A stretch of 64,000 nucleotides of DNA from Acidimicrobiales bacterium. Its GTDB lineage: Bacteria; Actinomycetota; Acidimicrobiia; Acidimicrobiales; SHLQ01. Where the stretch lies: assembly GCA_020629635.1 (NCBI GenBank), contig JAHDCX010000005.1, positions 2,721 to 66,720 on the forward strand, written 5' to 3'. Numbering within the stretch: position 1 is the stretch's first letter; every line of letters begins with the position of its first letter. The position numbers and the translations under genes were made by a program. The notes below the pieces were generated by a model. That model made no database searches, was not told where the DNA came from, and saw nothing but the letters and a program-made list of their open reading frames with translations. This document shows positions 1-7,658 of the stretch, piece after piece.

Positions 1-1
1 C

Positions 2-67
2 GACAAGGTTTCCGGTGCCGCCTCGGCCGCCGGCGACAAGGTTTCCGGTGCCGCCTCGGCCGCCGGC
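2..67 (+). repeat. Two exact 33-bp direct repeats encoding an 11-residue motif
   Basis: Positions 2-34 and 35-67 are identical and each encodes DKVSGAASAAG; a degenerate third copy begins at 68. The period of 11 residues suits an extended helical or amphipathic repeat. The array probably continues beyond the left edge. Confidence 0.9.
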
Positions 68-1696
68 GACAAGGTCTCGGGCGCCGCCGCCGGTGCAACT
101 GGCGGGGTCGCCGGTGCTGCAGGCTCGATGGCGGACAAGGCGAAGGAAACCGTCGCTGACGTCACCGCCACCGGCGAAGCCGCAATCGACCCCGAAGACG
201 CCGGCGCCGCCGTGGCGGGTACCACCGCCGCTGCAGCGAGCACGACCGTCTCGACGTCGTCCACCACGACCGCATCCGTCTCTGGCGGAGGCGGCAGCGC
301 CTCAGGCGGCGGTGCTTCCGGAGGATCCGGTGGCGGCGCTGGAGGCGGCGGCTTCGACGACGACGATGACGACGAAGAGAAGCTCTTCGCAGACATCCCT
401 GTTTCCGGCAGCATGCAGATCCTCGGGATCGGCCTCCTTGCGGCGTTGTTGTTCCTCTTCGGAGGCAACATCAGCGACTTCTTCTTCGGTGACGACGAAG
501 TGGTCACCGACGACCTCACCGAGGCTGCCGAAGACCTCGACGACGAGCGCTGCGACTCCGTCCTCGACGAAATCGAGTCCGAGTACGACCGTGACGACGT
601 GCGAGACATCACCTGCTCGATCAACCGCAGCGGCGACGTCGTCCTGTCGGGCACGGCCGAGAGCATCGGCGTACGTCGCGGTGCCTACGCAGCCGGTCTC
701 GGCGCAGCGGCGCTCGGCGGAGCCGAGCTGATCAACGAGATCGAGCTCGTTCGTCCCGACTCGGACGACGCGGACGATGTTGCCGCAGCCACGCCAACCA
801 CGACCGAGGCACCCGCCACGACAACGGAAGCGCCCACGACGACCGAGGCCGAGACGACGACGACCGAGGCCACGACCACGACGGAAGCCGAAACCACCAC
901 CACCGAAGCGCCCGCTCCGGATCCGGTGACCATGTGGGACGCGCTCAACTCGTCTGGTCAAGCGACGCAGTTCGCCACCATCGGTGCGGCACTTGGCCTT
1001 CAAGAAGACCTCGAGGCCCTCGAAGACGCCGACGGCAACCCGGTCAACCGCACCCTCTTCGCTCCCTCGGACGAAGCGCTGGCGCTGCTCGGACCTGAAG
1101 CCCTTGGCGCCCTCGCCTCTGACCCAGAGGCCGCAAGTGCCCTCGTCGGCTATCACTTCATCGACAGCCGTCTGACGGCCGAAGACCTCGTCGCCGCTGC
1201 GGGCACCCCCATCCCGTCACGGGTCGGCCTGCCGCTCAACATCACCGTCGACGGCGAAGACGTCATCATCAACGGCACCTCCAAGGTCGTCGCCACCGAC
1301 TTCGAGGCCGACAACGGCATCGTGCACATCATCGACGTGATCCTCGATCCGCCGACGATCAATCAGGTGCTCGACCTCGAGAACATCGAGTTCGAGGTGA
1401 ACACGGCCAACATCACGGCGGCAAGCCAGGATGAGCTGCAAAAGGCCGTCACCTTCTTCACCGAGACACCCGACGCCCAGGCCCTCATCGAAGGTCACAC
1501 CGACACCGACGGCAGCGACGAAGCCAACCAGGCCCTTTCGGAGAGCCGGGCCGAAGCCATCAAGGCGTTCCTGGTGTCCCAAGGCCTCGCCGAGGACCGC
1601 TTCACCACCGCTGGCTTCGGTGAGACTCAACCCATCCTCGTCGATGGTGTCGAGGACAAGCAGGCAAGCCGCCGAATCGAGTTCCGACTCCGCTGA
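2..1696 (+). CDS. Membrane-anchored BON-FAS1-OmpA envelope protein (5' partial)
   Basis: The frame is open to the left edge, so the start lies outside; the ATG at 128 is internal. Numbering from it: a Gly/Ser/Ala-rich and then acidic segment (1-90), one membrane helix (about 96-112), a BON-like domain (about 125-210), a Thr-Glu-Ala linker (223-261), a fasciclin (FAS1) domain (about 269-407) and an OmpA C-terminal domain (about 408-522) with the GHTDTDGS and LSESRAEAI motifs of peptidoglycan binding. Upstream are exact 11-residue repeats (DKVSGAASAAG). Helix-BON-OmpA is the layout of mycobacterial ArfA/Rv0899; the inserted FAS1 domain is unusual. Likely role: a wall-binding envelope protein whose OmpA domain holds peptidoglycan outside the membrane (inference). 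The gene converges on the next one across a hairpin. Confidence 0.85.
   Translation, partial: DKVSGAASAAGDKVSGAASAAGDKVSGAAAGATGGVAGAAGSMADKAKETVADVTATGEAAIDPEDAGAAVAGTTAAAASTTVSTSSTTTASVSGGGGSASGGGASGGSGGGAGGGGFDDDDDDEEKLFADIPVSGSMQILGIGLLAALLFLFGGNISDFFFGDDEVVTDDLTEAAEDLDDERCDSVLDEIESEYDRDDVRDITCSINRSGDVVLSGTAESIGVRRGAYAAGLGAAALGGAELINEIELVRPDSDDADDVAAATPTTTEAPATTTEAPTTTEAETTTTEATTTTEAETTTTEAPAPDPVTMWDALNSSGQATQFATIGAALGLQEDLEALEDADGNPVNRTLFAPSDEALALLGPEALGALASDPEAASALVGYHFIDSRLTAEDLVAAAGTPIPSRVGLPLNITVDGEDVIINGTSKVVATDFEADNGIVHIIDVILDPPTINQVLDLENIEFEVNTANITAASQDELQKAVTFFTETPDAQALIEGHTDTDGSDEANQALSESRAEAIKAFLVSQGLAEDRFTTAGFGETQPILVDGVEDKQASRRIEFRLR
794..911 (+). repeat. Thr-Glu-Ala linker repeats
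   Basis: Degenerate TTTEA/TTTEAP units form a linker between the BON-like and FAS1 domains, typical of extended, possibly glycosylated wall-spanning linkers (the glycosylation is inference). Confidence 0.75.
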
Positions 1697-1706
1697 TCCC
1701 CGCCTC

Positions 1707-1723
1707 TGCGCCGACGCGGCGCA
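1707..1723. terminator. Bidirectional terminator-like hairpin
   Basis: TGCGCCG / CGGCGCA, a 7-bp GC-rich stem with a 3-nt loop, in the 35-bp gap between two convergent genes. There is no strong T-run on either side. Confidence 0.55.
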
Positions 1724-1731
1724 AAGATGCC

Positions 1732-2172
1732 TCAGCCCGATCCGTCTCGCAGTATCCACTGCCTGGTGTGATCGGGCTCTGGCGCGTTTTGGAGGAAGTC
1801 ATCGAACCGTTGGTCGAGGTCCGGATCACCCGCCGCCCAGTTGGACACGATCCCAGTTCGCCCGCCCGGGGCGCCACCACCTGAAGTCGACGCATCCTGC
1901 TCGGCCCGCGAGACGATCTCGTCGGCGAGCCGACGTGCGTCCTCGAGCATCCGGTTGCGCTCAGCCTTGGCTTGGCGGATCGCATCCTTGGCTTGGCGAA
2001 TCGCCATGTGCACTCGTCGCAGCTGCGCCTCCGCGACTTCGGCTCGATGGGTCGCTTCTGCAAGCTCGCGCCGAAGACGTTCTACCTCCATCTGAGCTAT
2101 CCGCACAGCGGGTCCACGAACATCGACCGCGTCCATCCTGTAGAGGTCGACACCCATTGACCCCACAGACAT
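1732..2172 (-). CDS. Coiled-coil protein of unknown function
   Basis: 146 residues. Residues about 20-95 are a charged heptad-like helix rich in Arg, Glu, Ala and Leu (RLRRELAEATHRAEVAEAQL and on), followed by a Gly-rich hinge and a short acidic/aromatic tail. No signal peptide or membrane segment. It resembles DivIVA-like or septum-associated coiled-coil proteins in composition only; I do not recognise a family. The ATG at 2172 is the longest start, with Met6 (2157) and Met13 (2136) as alternatives; none has a clear Shine-Dalgarno. It is divergent from the acidic zinc-ribbon gene across 119 bp. Confidence 0.6.
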   Translation of the reverse strand: MSVGSMGVDLYRMDAVDVRGPAVRIAQMEVERLRRELAEATHRAEVAEAQLRRVHMAIRQAKDAIRQAKAERNRMLEDARRLADEIVSRAEQDASTSGGGAPGGRTGIVSNWAAGDPDLDQRFDDFLQNAPEPDHTRQWILRDGSG

Positions 2173-2291
2173 GGGTCTCGCGCCCTGTTCGCCGTAGGTA
2201 GCCGAAAGGCCGAACGGATCCCTCAGTTGATGACGTTCGGCGTCCGATAGAACCCCGTACGGAGCGGGCCAAAGGCCTGCACGTCAGATGG

Positions 2292-3572
2292 ATGGTGGAT
2301 TCGGACATGACGATGGAAGCGCAGGATTGGCCCTCGTTCGACGAGGTGCTCGACGCTGCTCGCCGCGCAACGGAACCCGCTCCAATCGGGTCGACGTTGC
2401 TCCCCGAGCCGCTCCCCCCAACAAGAATCCACGACATCGACCTCGACAACCTGCTCTCGCCCGGCGGCCTCTCTGAAGAGGACCGGGCGGCCCTCGGCAC
2501 TGCGCTCGAGCCTCTTCCGGCACCTGATCTCGCCTTCGACGATCCTGTCGCGACGGCAACCCTCGAGACGGCCGACGCCGCAGATCTGACCGCCGACGAC
2601 ACCGAGCAGTGGGACACCGACTGGCTCACCGCCGAGCCAGAGTTTACGGACGGCATCGAGCTGGACTCCTCCGAGGAGCCCCGCGTCAGCAACGACGACA
2701 TCGACCGCGAAGCCGCGTTCGAACTTCCTGTCGCCGCAGATCTCCTCGCCTCCGAGGAGCCCGACGTCGAAGAGCTCGCTCCCGTCTTCGAGCTGTCCCC
2801 CACCGACTTCAGCGAGCCCGAGACCTCGGAGCCAACCAACCAACTCGAGAACCTCGACGAACTGGATTGGTCGACCGTCGACTGGGCCAGCGAGGGCTCG
2901 GACGACCTCGACTCGACCAGCTGGGCGACCGCCGAACCAGACCTCTCCACGTTCGATCTCCCCGAGACGGGGCCAACGACCGAGCCGCTGTCGACCCCCA
3001 CCGGAATGGGCTTCGATTCGATCGCTACGGCCGATGCCATCGAAGACGACCTGCAGGACCTGTTCGACTTCGCCGACGACGACGCCGACCTCGGCGGTTG
3101 GCAGATCGACGAAGCCGACATCGAAGCCGACTTCCCCGACGAGGCCGGAAGCCCGGACAACGTCGTCCAGATCCACGACGTCGAACCGACCGACGATGAC
3201 GTCTTCGGCCTCGACGCCCCCACACCCGAAGCCCCAGCCGCCACTCGTTGGGTCAGCGTCGGTCTCGAAGACGAACAAGCCGATCCGTGGGCGCACATGC
3301 GACCCGACGAATACTCCGAGGTTCGCTCAGGCTTCTGGGCCAACCGCCCACGGTTCTTCGGCGGTGATGAGCGCCGGCGTCGCAAAGCGGAACGCAAAGC
3401 GCTCGCCGACCAGGTCGAGGCCCGCAAGGACTACACCCCGGTCTGCCCAAGCTGTGGAGAGAACGGTCGCGTCGATCTCGACGATCCCGTGGGTGCAAAG
3501 GTCCACGCGAGCTGCGCCGCCTGCGATCACGTGTGGACCGAGGCCTACGAGGTCGAGCGCAAGAGCGCCTGA
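2292..3572 (+). CDS. Acidic low-complexity protein with C-terminal zinc ribbon
   Basis: 426 residues. About 330 residues are dominated by Asp, Glu, Pro, Thr and Trp with short TDWLTAEPE / LDWSTVDWAS-type repeats. A basic patch follows (FFGGDERRRRKAERKALADQ), then a zinc ribbon with CPSC (near residue 385) and CAAC (near 408), 20 residues apart. No signal peptide is seen, so a cytosolic role is likely; acidic tails with a zinc ribbon often mediate protein or nucleic-acid contacts (inference). A 357-residue antisense frame over the same DNA is compositionally implausible. No named family recognised. Confidence 0.75.
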   Translation: MVDSDMTMEAQDWPSFDEVLDAARRATEPAPIGSTLLPEPLPPTRIHDIDLDNLLSPGGLSEEDRAALGTALEPLPAPDLAFDDPVATATLETADAADLTADDTEQWDTDWLTAEPEFTDGIELDSSEEPRVSNDDIDREAAFELPVAADLLASEEPDVEELAPVFELSPTDFSEPETSEPTNQLENLDELDWSTVDWASEGSDDLDSTSWATAEPDLSTFDLPETGPTTEPLSTPTGMGFDSIATADAIEDDLQDLFDFADDDADLGGWQIDEADIEADFPDEAGSPDNVVQIHDVEPTDDDVFGLDAPTPEAPAATRWVSVGLEDEQADPWAHMRPDEYSEVRSGFWANRPRFFGGDERRRRKAERKALADQVEARKDYTPVCPSCGENGRVDLDDPVGAKVHASCAACDHVWTEAYEVERKSA

Positions 3573-3578
3573 GCGCTC
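3563..3578 (+). terminator. Hairpin overlapping the stop codon
   Basis: GAGCGC-CTGA-GCGCTC, a 6-bp stem whose loop contains the TGA stop of the zinc-ribbon gene. It sits in a convergent gap; no T-run. Confidence 0.4.
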
Positions 3579-3603
3579 GTTCGCAGACGATCCCGCGCGA
3601 TTC

Positions 3604-4317
3604 TCAGCCGAACATCGCCAACCACTGTTCGGGTGACTTCGGCGCAAATACCATGTTGCCCGAACGGGTGTCTCCCATCGTCGCGTGGGGCTCGGGAGAA
3701 TAGCGATGACCGGGATACAACACGGCGTCGTCGGGCACCCGACCGAGCACGTTGACGAGGCTGTCGTAGAGCTGCGCCGGATCCCCACCGGGCAGGTCGG
3801 TGCGCCCACAACCTTGCAAGAACAAGGTATCGCCAGCCACGAGACGGTTGTCGACCAGAAAGCTCTGCGACCCCGGCGTGTGCCCGGGCGTGTGCAGCAA
3901 GTCGATGGTGATCGCGCCTACATCGAGCGTGCTGCTGCCGTCGTGCGTGACGAGATGGTCATCCGTGAGTTCGGTGACCCGTTTGACCCATTCGGCCTCA
4001 TCCGCCTGCACGTGGAGCGGCACATCGTGGAGCGCCAGCAGCTCGGCCGCACCGACCACATGCATTCCCATCATCGAGCCGCCCACGTGATCGGGGTGAT
4101 AGTGCGTCCCGAGCATCCCCGTGCATCGCATGCCATCGGCGGCGAGCAACTCGAGCAACGTGACCGGGTCATACGCCGGATCGACGATGAGGGCCTCTCC
4201 CGTCTCGCGATCGCCGATGAGGTACACGAAGTTGACCATCTGCTGGGCCAACGGGTCGTCCTGGGCAAAGTCCACACCCGAAAGAAGCTGGCGGAAATAG
4301 AGACGGTCGTCTGCCAT
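3604..4317 (-). CDS. Metallo-beta-lactamase-fold hydrolase, glyoxalase II-like
   Basis: 237 residues. The metal-binding signature is complete: H72-Y-H74-P-D76-H77, H146 (TPGHTPGS), D163 (GDTLF) and H204 (YPGHRY). The GRTDLPGGDP segment is typical of GloB-like thioesterases and the related persulfide dioxygenases. Likely reaction: cytosolic hydrolysis of a thioester such as an acyl-glutathione or acyl-mycothiol adduct; the substrate cannot be read from sequence. The ATG at 4317 lies 7 nt after a TAGGGT -10 box with no Shine-Dalgarno, so the mRNA is probably leaderless. Divergent from pheA, 23 bp away. Confidence 0.85.
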   Translation of the reverse strand: MADDRLYFRQLLSGVDFAQDDPLAQQMVNFVYLIGDRETGEALIVDPAYDPVTLLELLAADGMRCTGMLGTHYHPDHVGGSMMGMHVVGAAELLALHDVPLHVQADEAEWVKRVTELTDDHLVTHDGSSTLDVGAITIDLLHTPGHTPGSQSFLVDNRLVAGDTLFLQGCGRTDLPGGDPAQLYDSLVNVLGRVPDDAVLYPGHRYSPEPHATMGDTRSGNMVFAPKSPEQWLAMFG

Positions 4318-4340
4318 GGCTCAAACCCTAGGCTGGAGCG
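4318..4340. promoter_or_regulatory. Overlapping divergent leaderless promoters
   Basis: The whole gap between the hydrolase gene and pheA is 23 bp. TAGGCT (4329-4334, plus strand) is 6 nt before the pheA GTG. TAGGGT on the minus strand (4330-4325) is 7 nt before the hydrolase ATG. The two TANNNT boxes overlap by two bases at a shared TA step, so the promoters should compete. The -35 regions must lie inside the opposite coding sequences. Confidence 0.65.
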
Positions 4341-5195
4341 GTGACCGATCGACCACGCATCGCATTTCAGGGCGTCCCCGGCGCCTACTCGCACATGGCG
4401 TGCACCGCTGCACGCCCGGAGATGGAACCGGTTGGCTTCAAGACCTTTGCCGAGGCGCTCGCCGCCGTCGAGAAGGGCCAGTGCGATCTCGGCATGATCG
4501 CGATCGAGAACAGCCTCGGTGGCCGCGTGGCTGACATCCACCATCTCCTGCCAGCCTCGAGCCTGTCGATCATCGGCGAACACTTCCAACCGGTTCGCCA
4601 CCAGCTGCTCGGCCCGAAGGGCACCACCCTCGACTCGCTCAAGACGATCGCCTCGCACGAACAGGCGCTCGCCCAATGTCGTGAGCTGTTCCGCGAGCTC
4701 GGCGCGGAAGCACTCGACTTCGGCGACACCGCCGGTGCCGCCCGCGAAGCGGCTGAACGCAACGACCCGACCTTCGGCGCGATCGCCAGCGAGCTCGCCG
4801 CCGAGATCTACGGCCTCGAGATCGTGCGATCTCGAATCGAAGACAAGTTGGGCAACACCACCCGATTCGTCATCATGTCTCGCCGTGGCGAGGAGCCCGA
4901 CCCGCTCGACGGACGTGCGCTGACGAGCATCATCTTCCAGGTGCGGTCAATTCCCGGAGCGCTGTACAAGGCGCTCGGAGGCTTCGCCACGAACGGCGTC
5001 AACATCATCAAGCTCGAGAGCTACATCACCGACCAGAGCTTCACCGTCGCCCAGTTCTACGCCGAACTCGAAGGTCATCCTTCGGATCCCGCTGTCGCGA
5101 ACGCGCTCGAAGAACTGCAGTTCTTCTGCGCCACGATGAAGCGCCTCGGCACCTACCCGATGTCGCCGTGGCGCGAGCAGAACGCCGCAACCTGA
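4341..5195 (+). CDS. pheA: Prephenate dehydratase
   Basis: 284 residues, the usual length of a monofunctional enzyme: prephenate to phenylpyruvate + CO2 + water, in phenylalanine synthesis. The catalytic domain (about 4-180) opens with FQGVPGAYSHMA and carries AIENSLGG (54-61), SHEQALAQC (105-113) and the NTTRF motif (172-176) needed for catalysis. The ACT regulatory domain (about 194-277) has GALYKALGGFATNGVNIIKLES; ESYI replaces the usual ESRP of the Phe site, so feedback binding may differ. GTG start at 4341: the catalytic fold begins at residue 5, leaving no later choice. Confidence 0.95.
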   Translation: MTDRPRIAFQGVPGAYSHMACTAARPEMEPVGFKTFAEALAAVEKGQCDLGMIAIENSLGGRVADIHHLLPASSLSIIGEHFQPVRHQLLGPKGTTLDSLKTIASHEQALAQCRELFRELGAEALDFGDTAGAAREAAERNDPTFGAIASELAAEIYGLEIVRSRIEDKLGNTTRFVIMSRRGEEPDPLDGRALTSIIFQVRSIPGALYKALGGFATNGVNIIKLESYITDQSFTVAQFYAELEGHPSDPAVANALEELQFFCATMKRLGTYPMSPWREQNAAT

Positions 5196-5225
5196 CGCGT
5201 GCATTCGCGCCTCATCAGAGTTCAG

Positions 5226-5299
5226 CGCGCCTGTAGGGACTCGAACCCCAAACCTTCTGTTCCGTAGACAGATGCTCTATCCAATTGAGCTACAGGCGC
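5226..5299 (-). tRNA. tRNA-Arg(ACG)
   Basis: On the minus strand the acceptor stem GCGCCTG/CAGGCGC, the D arm, the anticodon loop CTACGGA (anticodon ACG, read as ICG) and the T loop GGTTCGAGTCC are all present. 74 nt with discriminator G; CCA is not encoded. Confidence 0.95.
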
Positions 5300-5308
5300 A
5301 GATCGACG

Positions 5309-5314
5309 AGTCTA
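5309..5314 (-). promoter_or_regulatory. -10 box of tRNA-Arg
   Basis: TAGACT on the minus strand, 9 nt before the mature 5' end. This gives a predicted start of transcription one or two bases upstream of the tRNA. Confidence 0.45.
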
Positions 5315-5343
5315 CGCCGTGACGGCGAAACGCGTCGCACCGC

Positions 5344-5349
5344 TACCCT
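5344..5349 (+). promoter_or_regulatory. -10 box of tRNA-Ser(TGA)
   Basis: TACCCT followed by 7 nt and then the first base of the tRNA at 5357, so transcription may start at or very near the mature 5' end. Confidence 0.5.
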
Positions 5350-5356
5350 TGACTGC

Positions 5357-5446
5357 GGAGAGATGGCAGAGCGGACGATTGCGTCGGTCTTGAAAACCGT
5401 TGGGCCTTTACGGGTCCCGGGGGTTCGAATCCCCCTCTCTCCGCCA
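5357..5446 (+). tRNA. tRNA-Ser(TGA)
   Basis: Acceptor GGAGAGA/TCTCTCC, long variable arm of class II tRNAs, anticodon TGA at 5391-5393 in loop CTTGAAA, and T loop GGTTCGAATCC. The 3' CCA (5444-5446) is encoded, unlike the other three tRNAs here. Confidence 0.96.
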
Positions 5447-5448
5447 CT

Positions 5449-5504
5449 GGGGTCAAGTCTTTCCAATGCACAACTGCGGTTGTCGATTGGAAAGACTTGA
5501 CCCC
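5449..5504. terminator. 19-bp perfect inverted repeat after tRNA-Ser
   Basis: Arms GGGGTCAAGTCTTTCCAAT (5449-5467) and its exact complement (5486-5504) flank an 18-nt loop that contains a further ACAAC-TGCG-GTTGT hairpin. It starts 2 nt after the tRNA CCA. It could act as a terminator, but arm length and perfection exceed a usual intrinsic terminator; a mobile palindromic (REP/MITE-like) unit is the alternative. Confidence 0.7.
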
Positions 5505-5513
5505 GATTGCGCG

Positions 5514-5864
5514 TCAGTGTGGCTGGCCGAGGATGCAGAACTCGTTCCCCTCGGGGTCGGCCATGACGACCCAGGGTACGTCGCCCTGTCCGATGTCGAC
5601 CCTGGTTGCGCCGAGTGCCGCCAATCGTTCGACCTCGGTGTTCTGATCGTCGGGTCGGAAGTCGAGGTGCAGTCGGTTCTTCGCGTCCTTGGCCGATGGC
5701 GTGGGCAAGAACAACAGCCCCGGAACCTGCTCGGGCGTCGGACGAATCTCAAACACCGGGGGATCATCGTCGACCACGACCCAGCCAAGCGCTTCGGCCC
5801 ACCAGTGACCCAACGCCGATGGATCTTCGGCTTCGATCACGACCTGTTCCCATACAAGGCTCAC
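5514..5864 (-). CDS. VOC (glyoxalase/bleomycin-resistance fold) protein
   Basis: 116 residues from the chosen start. One vicinal-oxygen-chelate unit pair: WEQVVIEAEDPSALGHWWAEALGW at the start, LHLDFRP in the middle and WVVMADPEGNEFCIL at the end, the common actinobacterial Glyoxalase-like layout. The substrate is unknown; many act as small-molecule binding or resistance proteins. A longer frame begins at 5951, but that ATG lies at the edge of the tRNA terminator hairpin. The GTG at 5864 sits 8 nt after TACGAT and starts just before the fold, so I prefer it. Confidence 0.8.
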   Translation of the reverse strand: MSLVWEQVVIEAEDPSALGHWWAEALGWVVVDDDPPVFEIRPTPEQVPGLLFLPTPSAKDAKNRLHLDFRPDDQNTEVERLAALGATRVDIGQGDVPWVVMADPEGNEFCILGQPH

Positions 5865-5872
5865 AGCCAGCG

Positions 5873-5878
5873 ATCGTA
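5873..5878 (-). promoter_or_regulatory. -10 box of the VOC gene (leaderless)
   Basis: TACGAT on the minus strand, 8 nt before the GTG at 5864; no Shine-Dalgarno precedes the start. Confidence 0.45.
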
Positions 5879-5918
5879 GGGCATCACGAAGAGCGTCAGC
5901 CGCCGCACCAAAACGAGA

Positions 5919-5949
5919 GAATCCGTGCAGGTGGTGCCTGCACGGATTC
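5919..5949 (-). terminator. Terminator of tRNA-Ser(GCT)
   Basis: GAATCCGTGCAGG / CCTGCACGGATTC, a perfect 13-bp stem with a 5-nt loop, 5 nt downstream of the tRNA and followed on the minus strand by TCTCGTTTTG, a weak T-tract. Confidence 0.85.
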
Positions 5950-5954
5950 ACGAG

Positions 5955-6045
5955 CGGAGAGGGTGGGATTTGAACCCACGAACCCCGTTTCCAGAGTTAC
6001 TCCCTTAGCAGGGGAGCGCCTTCGACCTGACTCGGCCACCTCTCC
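5955..6045 (-). tRNA. tRNA-Ser(GCT)
   Basis: Class II tRNA on the minus strand: acceptor GGAGAGG/CCTCTCC, anticodon GCT in loop CTGCTAA, long variable arm, T loop GGTTCAAATCC. 91 nt with discriminator G; CCA not encoded. Confidence 0.96.
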
Positions 6046-6059
6046 AGTTGTGGGCCTTC

Positions 6060-6065
6060 AGGGTA
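6060..6065 (-). promoter_or_regulatory. -10 box of tRNA-Ser(GCT)
   Basis: TACCCT on the minus strand, 14 nt before the mature 5' end, just past the stop codon of the SulP gene. Confidence 0.4.
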
Positions 6066-6071
6066 GCCCTG

Positions 6072-7658
6072 TCAGGAGGAGACGTCGACGTCGACGTTCT
6101 CGAGAATCGGCAACGCACCTTCTGGGGCGTTCACGACCGTGAACGCACGGCCCTGCCGTCGAGCAACCGCATCGCCCGCGGCGATCGAATCGGCGATGGC
6201 CGCGTCGATTGCCGTGCTCCGGTCGAGATTGATCGTCACCTGCCCAGACCCCTCGTCGGCGCCGATCACCGAGCGCAGCTCCTCCTTCAGCTTGCTGTTG
6301 GTGGCGACCCACAGCAGACCCCGGGGGCGAAGACGAAGCTCCCCCGCGGGGCTGTCCTCGACCTCCAACCGGAAACGACGCCAGAGGTGCAACGCAGCAG
6401 TGAGACCGACGCCGAGCAGCACGGCGAACTGGACGTTGGGCGGCGTGACGAGGGTGGCCACGAACGTCACCCACGCGAGGCCCGCCTGCCATGACGAGCG
6501 GGTCCAGAGCTTCCAGAGTCGACGAGGCTTGATGAGCGACAGCACGGCGCCCACCACGATGGCACCGAGCACGGCATCGGGGAGCCGGTCGAGCAGCCCA
6601 GCGAACGGAAGGAACGCCAGCACCACCGTGCCCGTGATCGCGCCGCTCCACCGTGTCTGGGCGCCGGCAAACCGATTGACCGAGCTGCGAGAAAAGCTGC
6701 CACCCACCGGGAACGCGCCGGTCACCGACGCCACCGAGTTGGCGAGGCCCGACGCAAAGAACTCGCGTGACGACGACCAGACCTGCTGTTCTTCGTTGGC
6801 GAAGGTGCGGGCGATCGAGGCGGGCTCGGCGAATCCGACGAGCGCGATCACGACCCCGCCGACGAGAAGCGTCCCAAGGGACTCGAACGGCAGATCGAAC
6901 GACCACGCCGGGAGTCCCCCGGGGATGTCAGCGATCACCGGACCGTCGTAGGAGGTGAGGCGGGAGAAGAGCAACGACACGATCACGGCGATGAGCACGC
7001 CAGGGAAGAGTCGATGCCACGAACGCCCCTTGAGCATGAGCACGAGCGTGAAGACGGAGATCAGCAGCGCCTCCACCAGCCACTCCCCCGGGTGGGTCAC
7101 TGCCCACAGAGCTCGTGCGATGGGGTTGGACCAGTCGGCGACGTCGGTCGGGAGGCTGACCCCCAACGCCTTGGGGAGCTGGCTCGACAAGATGACGATG
7201 CCGGCTCCCGACGTGAAGCCGATCATCACGGGTTCCGCCATCAGGTAGACGACGGCTCCCAGGCGAAAGATCCCGAGGAGCAGTCTCGTGACGCCAACGA
7301 TCAGAGCGAGCAGGGCGGCTGCGGCCACCCAGGCGCTCGTCTTCTCTTCGAGTCCCGCGCCCGCAAGAGCGCCAGCGGTCAACAGACTGGTCAGCGCGAC
7401 CGGGCCCGTCTGGAGATACGGCGAAGAGGCGACGACGGCGAACACCAGCAGCGGGAACGCAGACGCAAACAACCCGTGGACGGCGGGCATACCGGCGAGG
7501 TCGGCGTAGGCCAACGACTGCGGAATGAGGACGAGGGCGACACTGAGCCCTCCAACCGCGTCACCGACGCTGGGTCGTGGAACGACTGCGAGATCCTCGA
7601 GCTGACGGCGTATGCCGAGACGCCACCGTCCCGTCAGATCCCGCATCATGGAATTCAC
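6072..7658 (-). CDS. SulP-family inorganic anion transporter with STAS domain
   Basis: 528 residues. The family opening PSVGDAVGGLSVALVLIPQSLAYA (about 29-52) is followed by roughly ten to twelve hydrophobic spans to about residue 410 and a C-terminal STAS domain (about 430-520) with a VTINLDRSTAIDAA core. Such proteins move sulfate, bicarbonate or similar anions across the inner membrane, usually with Na+ or H+; the ion cannot be assigned here. ATG at 7658; Met4/Met5 are close alternatives. Divergent from the acyltransferase gene across 75 bp. Confidence 0.9.
   Translation of the reverse strand: MNSMMRDLTGRWRLGIRRQLEDLAVVPRPSVGDAVGGLSVALVLIPQSLAYADLAGMPAVHGLFASAFPLLVFAVVASSPYLQTGPVALTSLLTAGALAGAGLEEKTSAWVAAAALLALIVGVTRLLLGIFRLGAVVYLMAEPVMIGFTSGAGIVILSSQLPKALGVSLPTDVADWSNPIARALWAVTHPGEWLVEALLISVFTLVLMLKGRSWHRLFPGVLIAVIVSLLFSRLTSYDGPVIADIPGGLPAWSFDLPFESLGTLLVGGVVIALVGFAEPASIARTFANEEQQVWSSSREFFASGLANSVASVTGAFPVGGSFSRSSVNRFAGAQTRWSGAITGTVVLAFLPFAGLLDRLPDAVLGAIVVGAVLSLIKPRRLWKLWTRSSWQAGLAWVTFVATLVTPPNVQFAVLLGVGLTAALHLWRRFRLEVEDSPAGELRLRPRGLLWVATNSKLKEELRSVIGADEGSGQVTINLDRSTAIDAAIADSIAAGDAVARRQGRAFTVVNAPEGALPILENVDVDVSS

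Noticed and set aside
2223-3296. 357-residue minus-strand frame opposite the zinc-ribbon gene
   Set aside because: Val/Gly/Glu-rich mirror of an acidic sequence; the plus frame has the CxxC pairs and a clean end.
5865-5951. Longer start for the VOC gene at 5951
   Set aside because: That start codon lies against the 13-bp tRNA terminator hairpin and the added residues are not part of the VOC fold.
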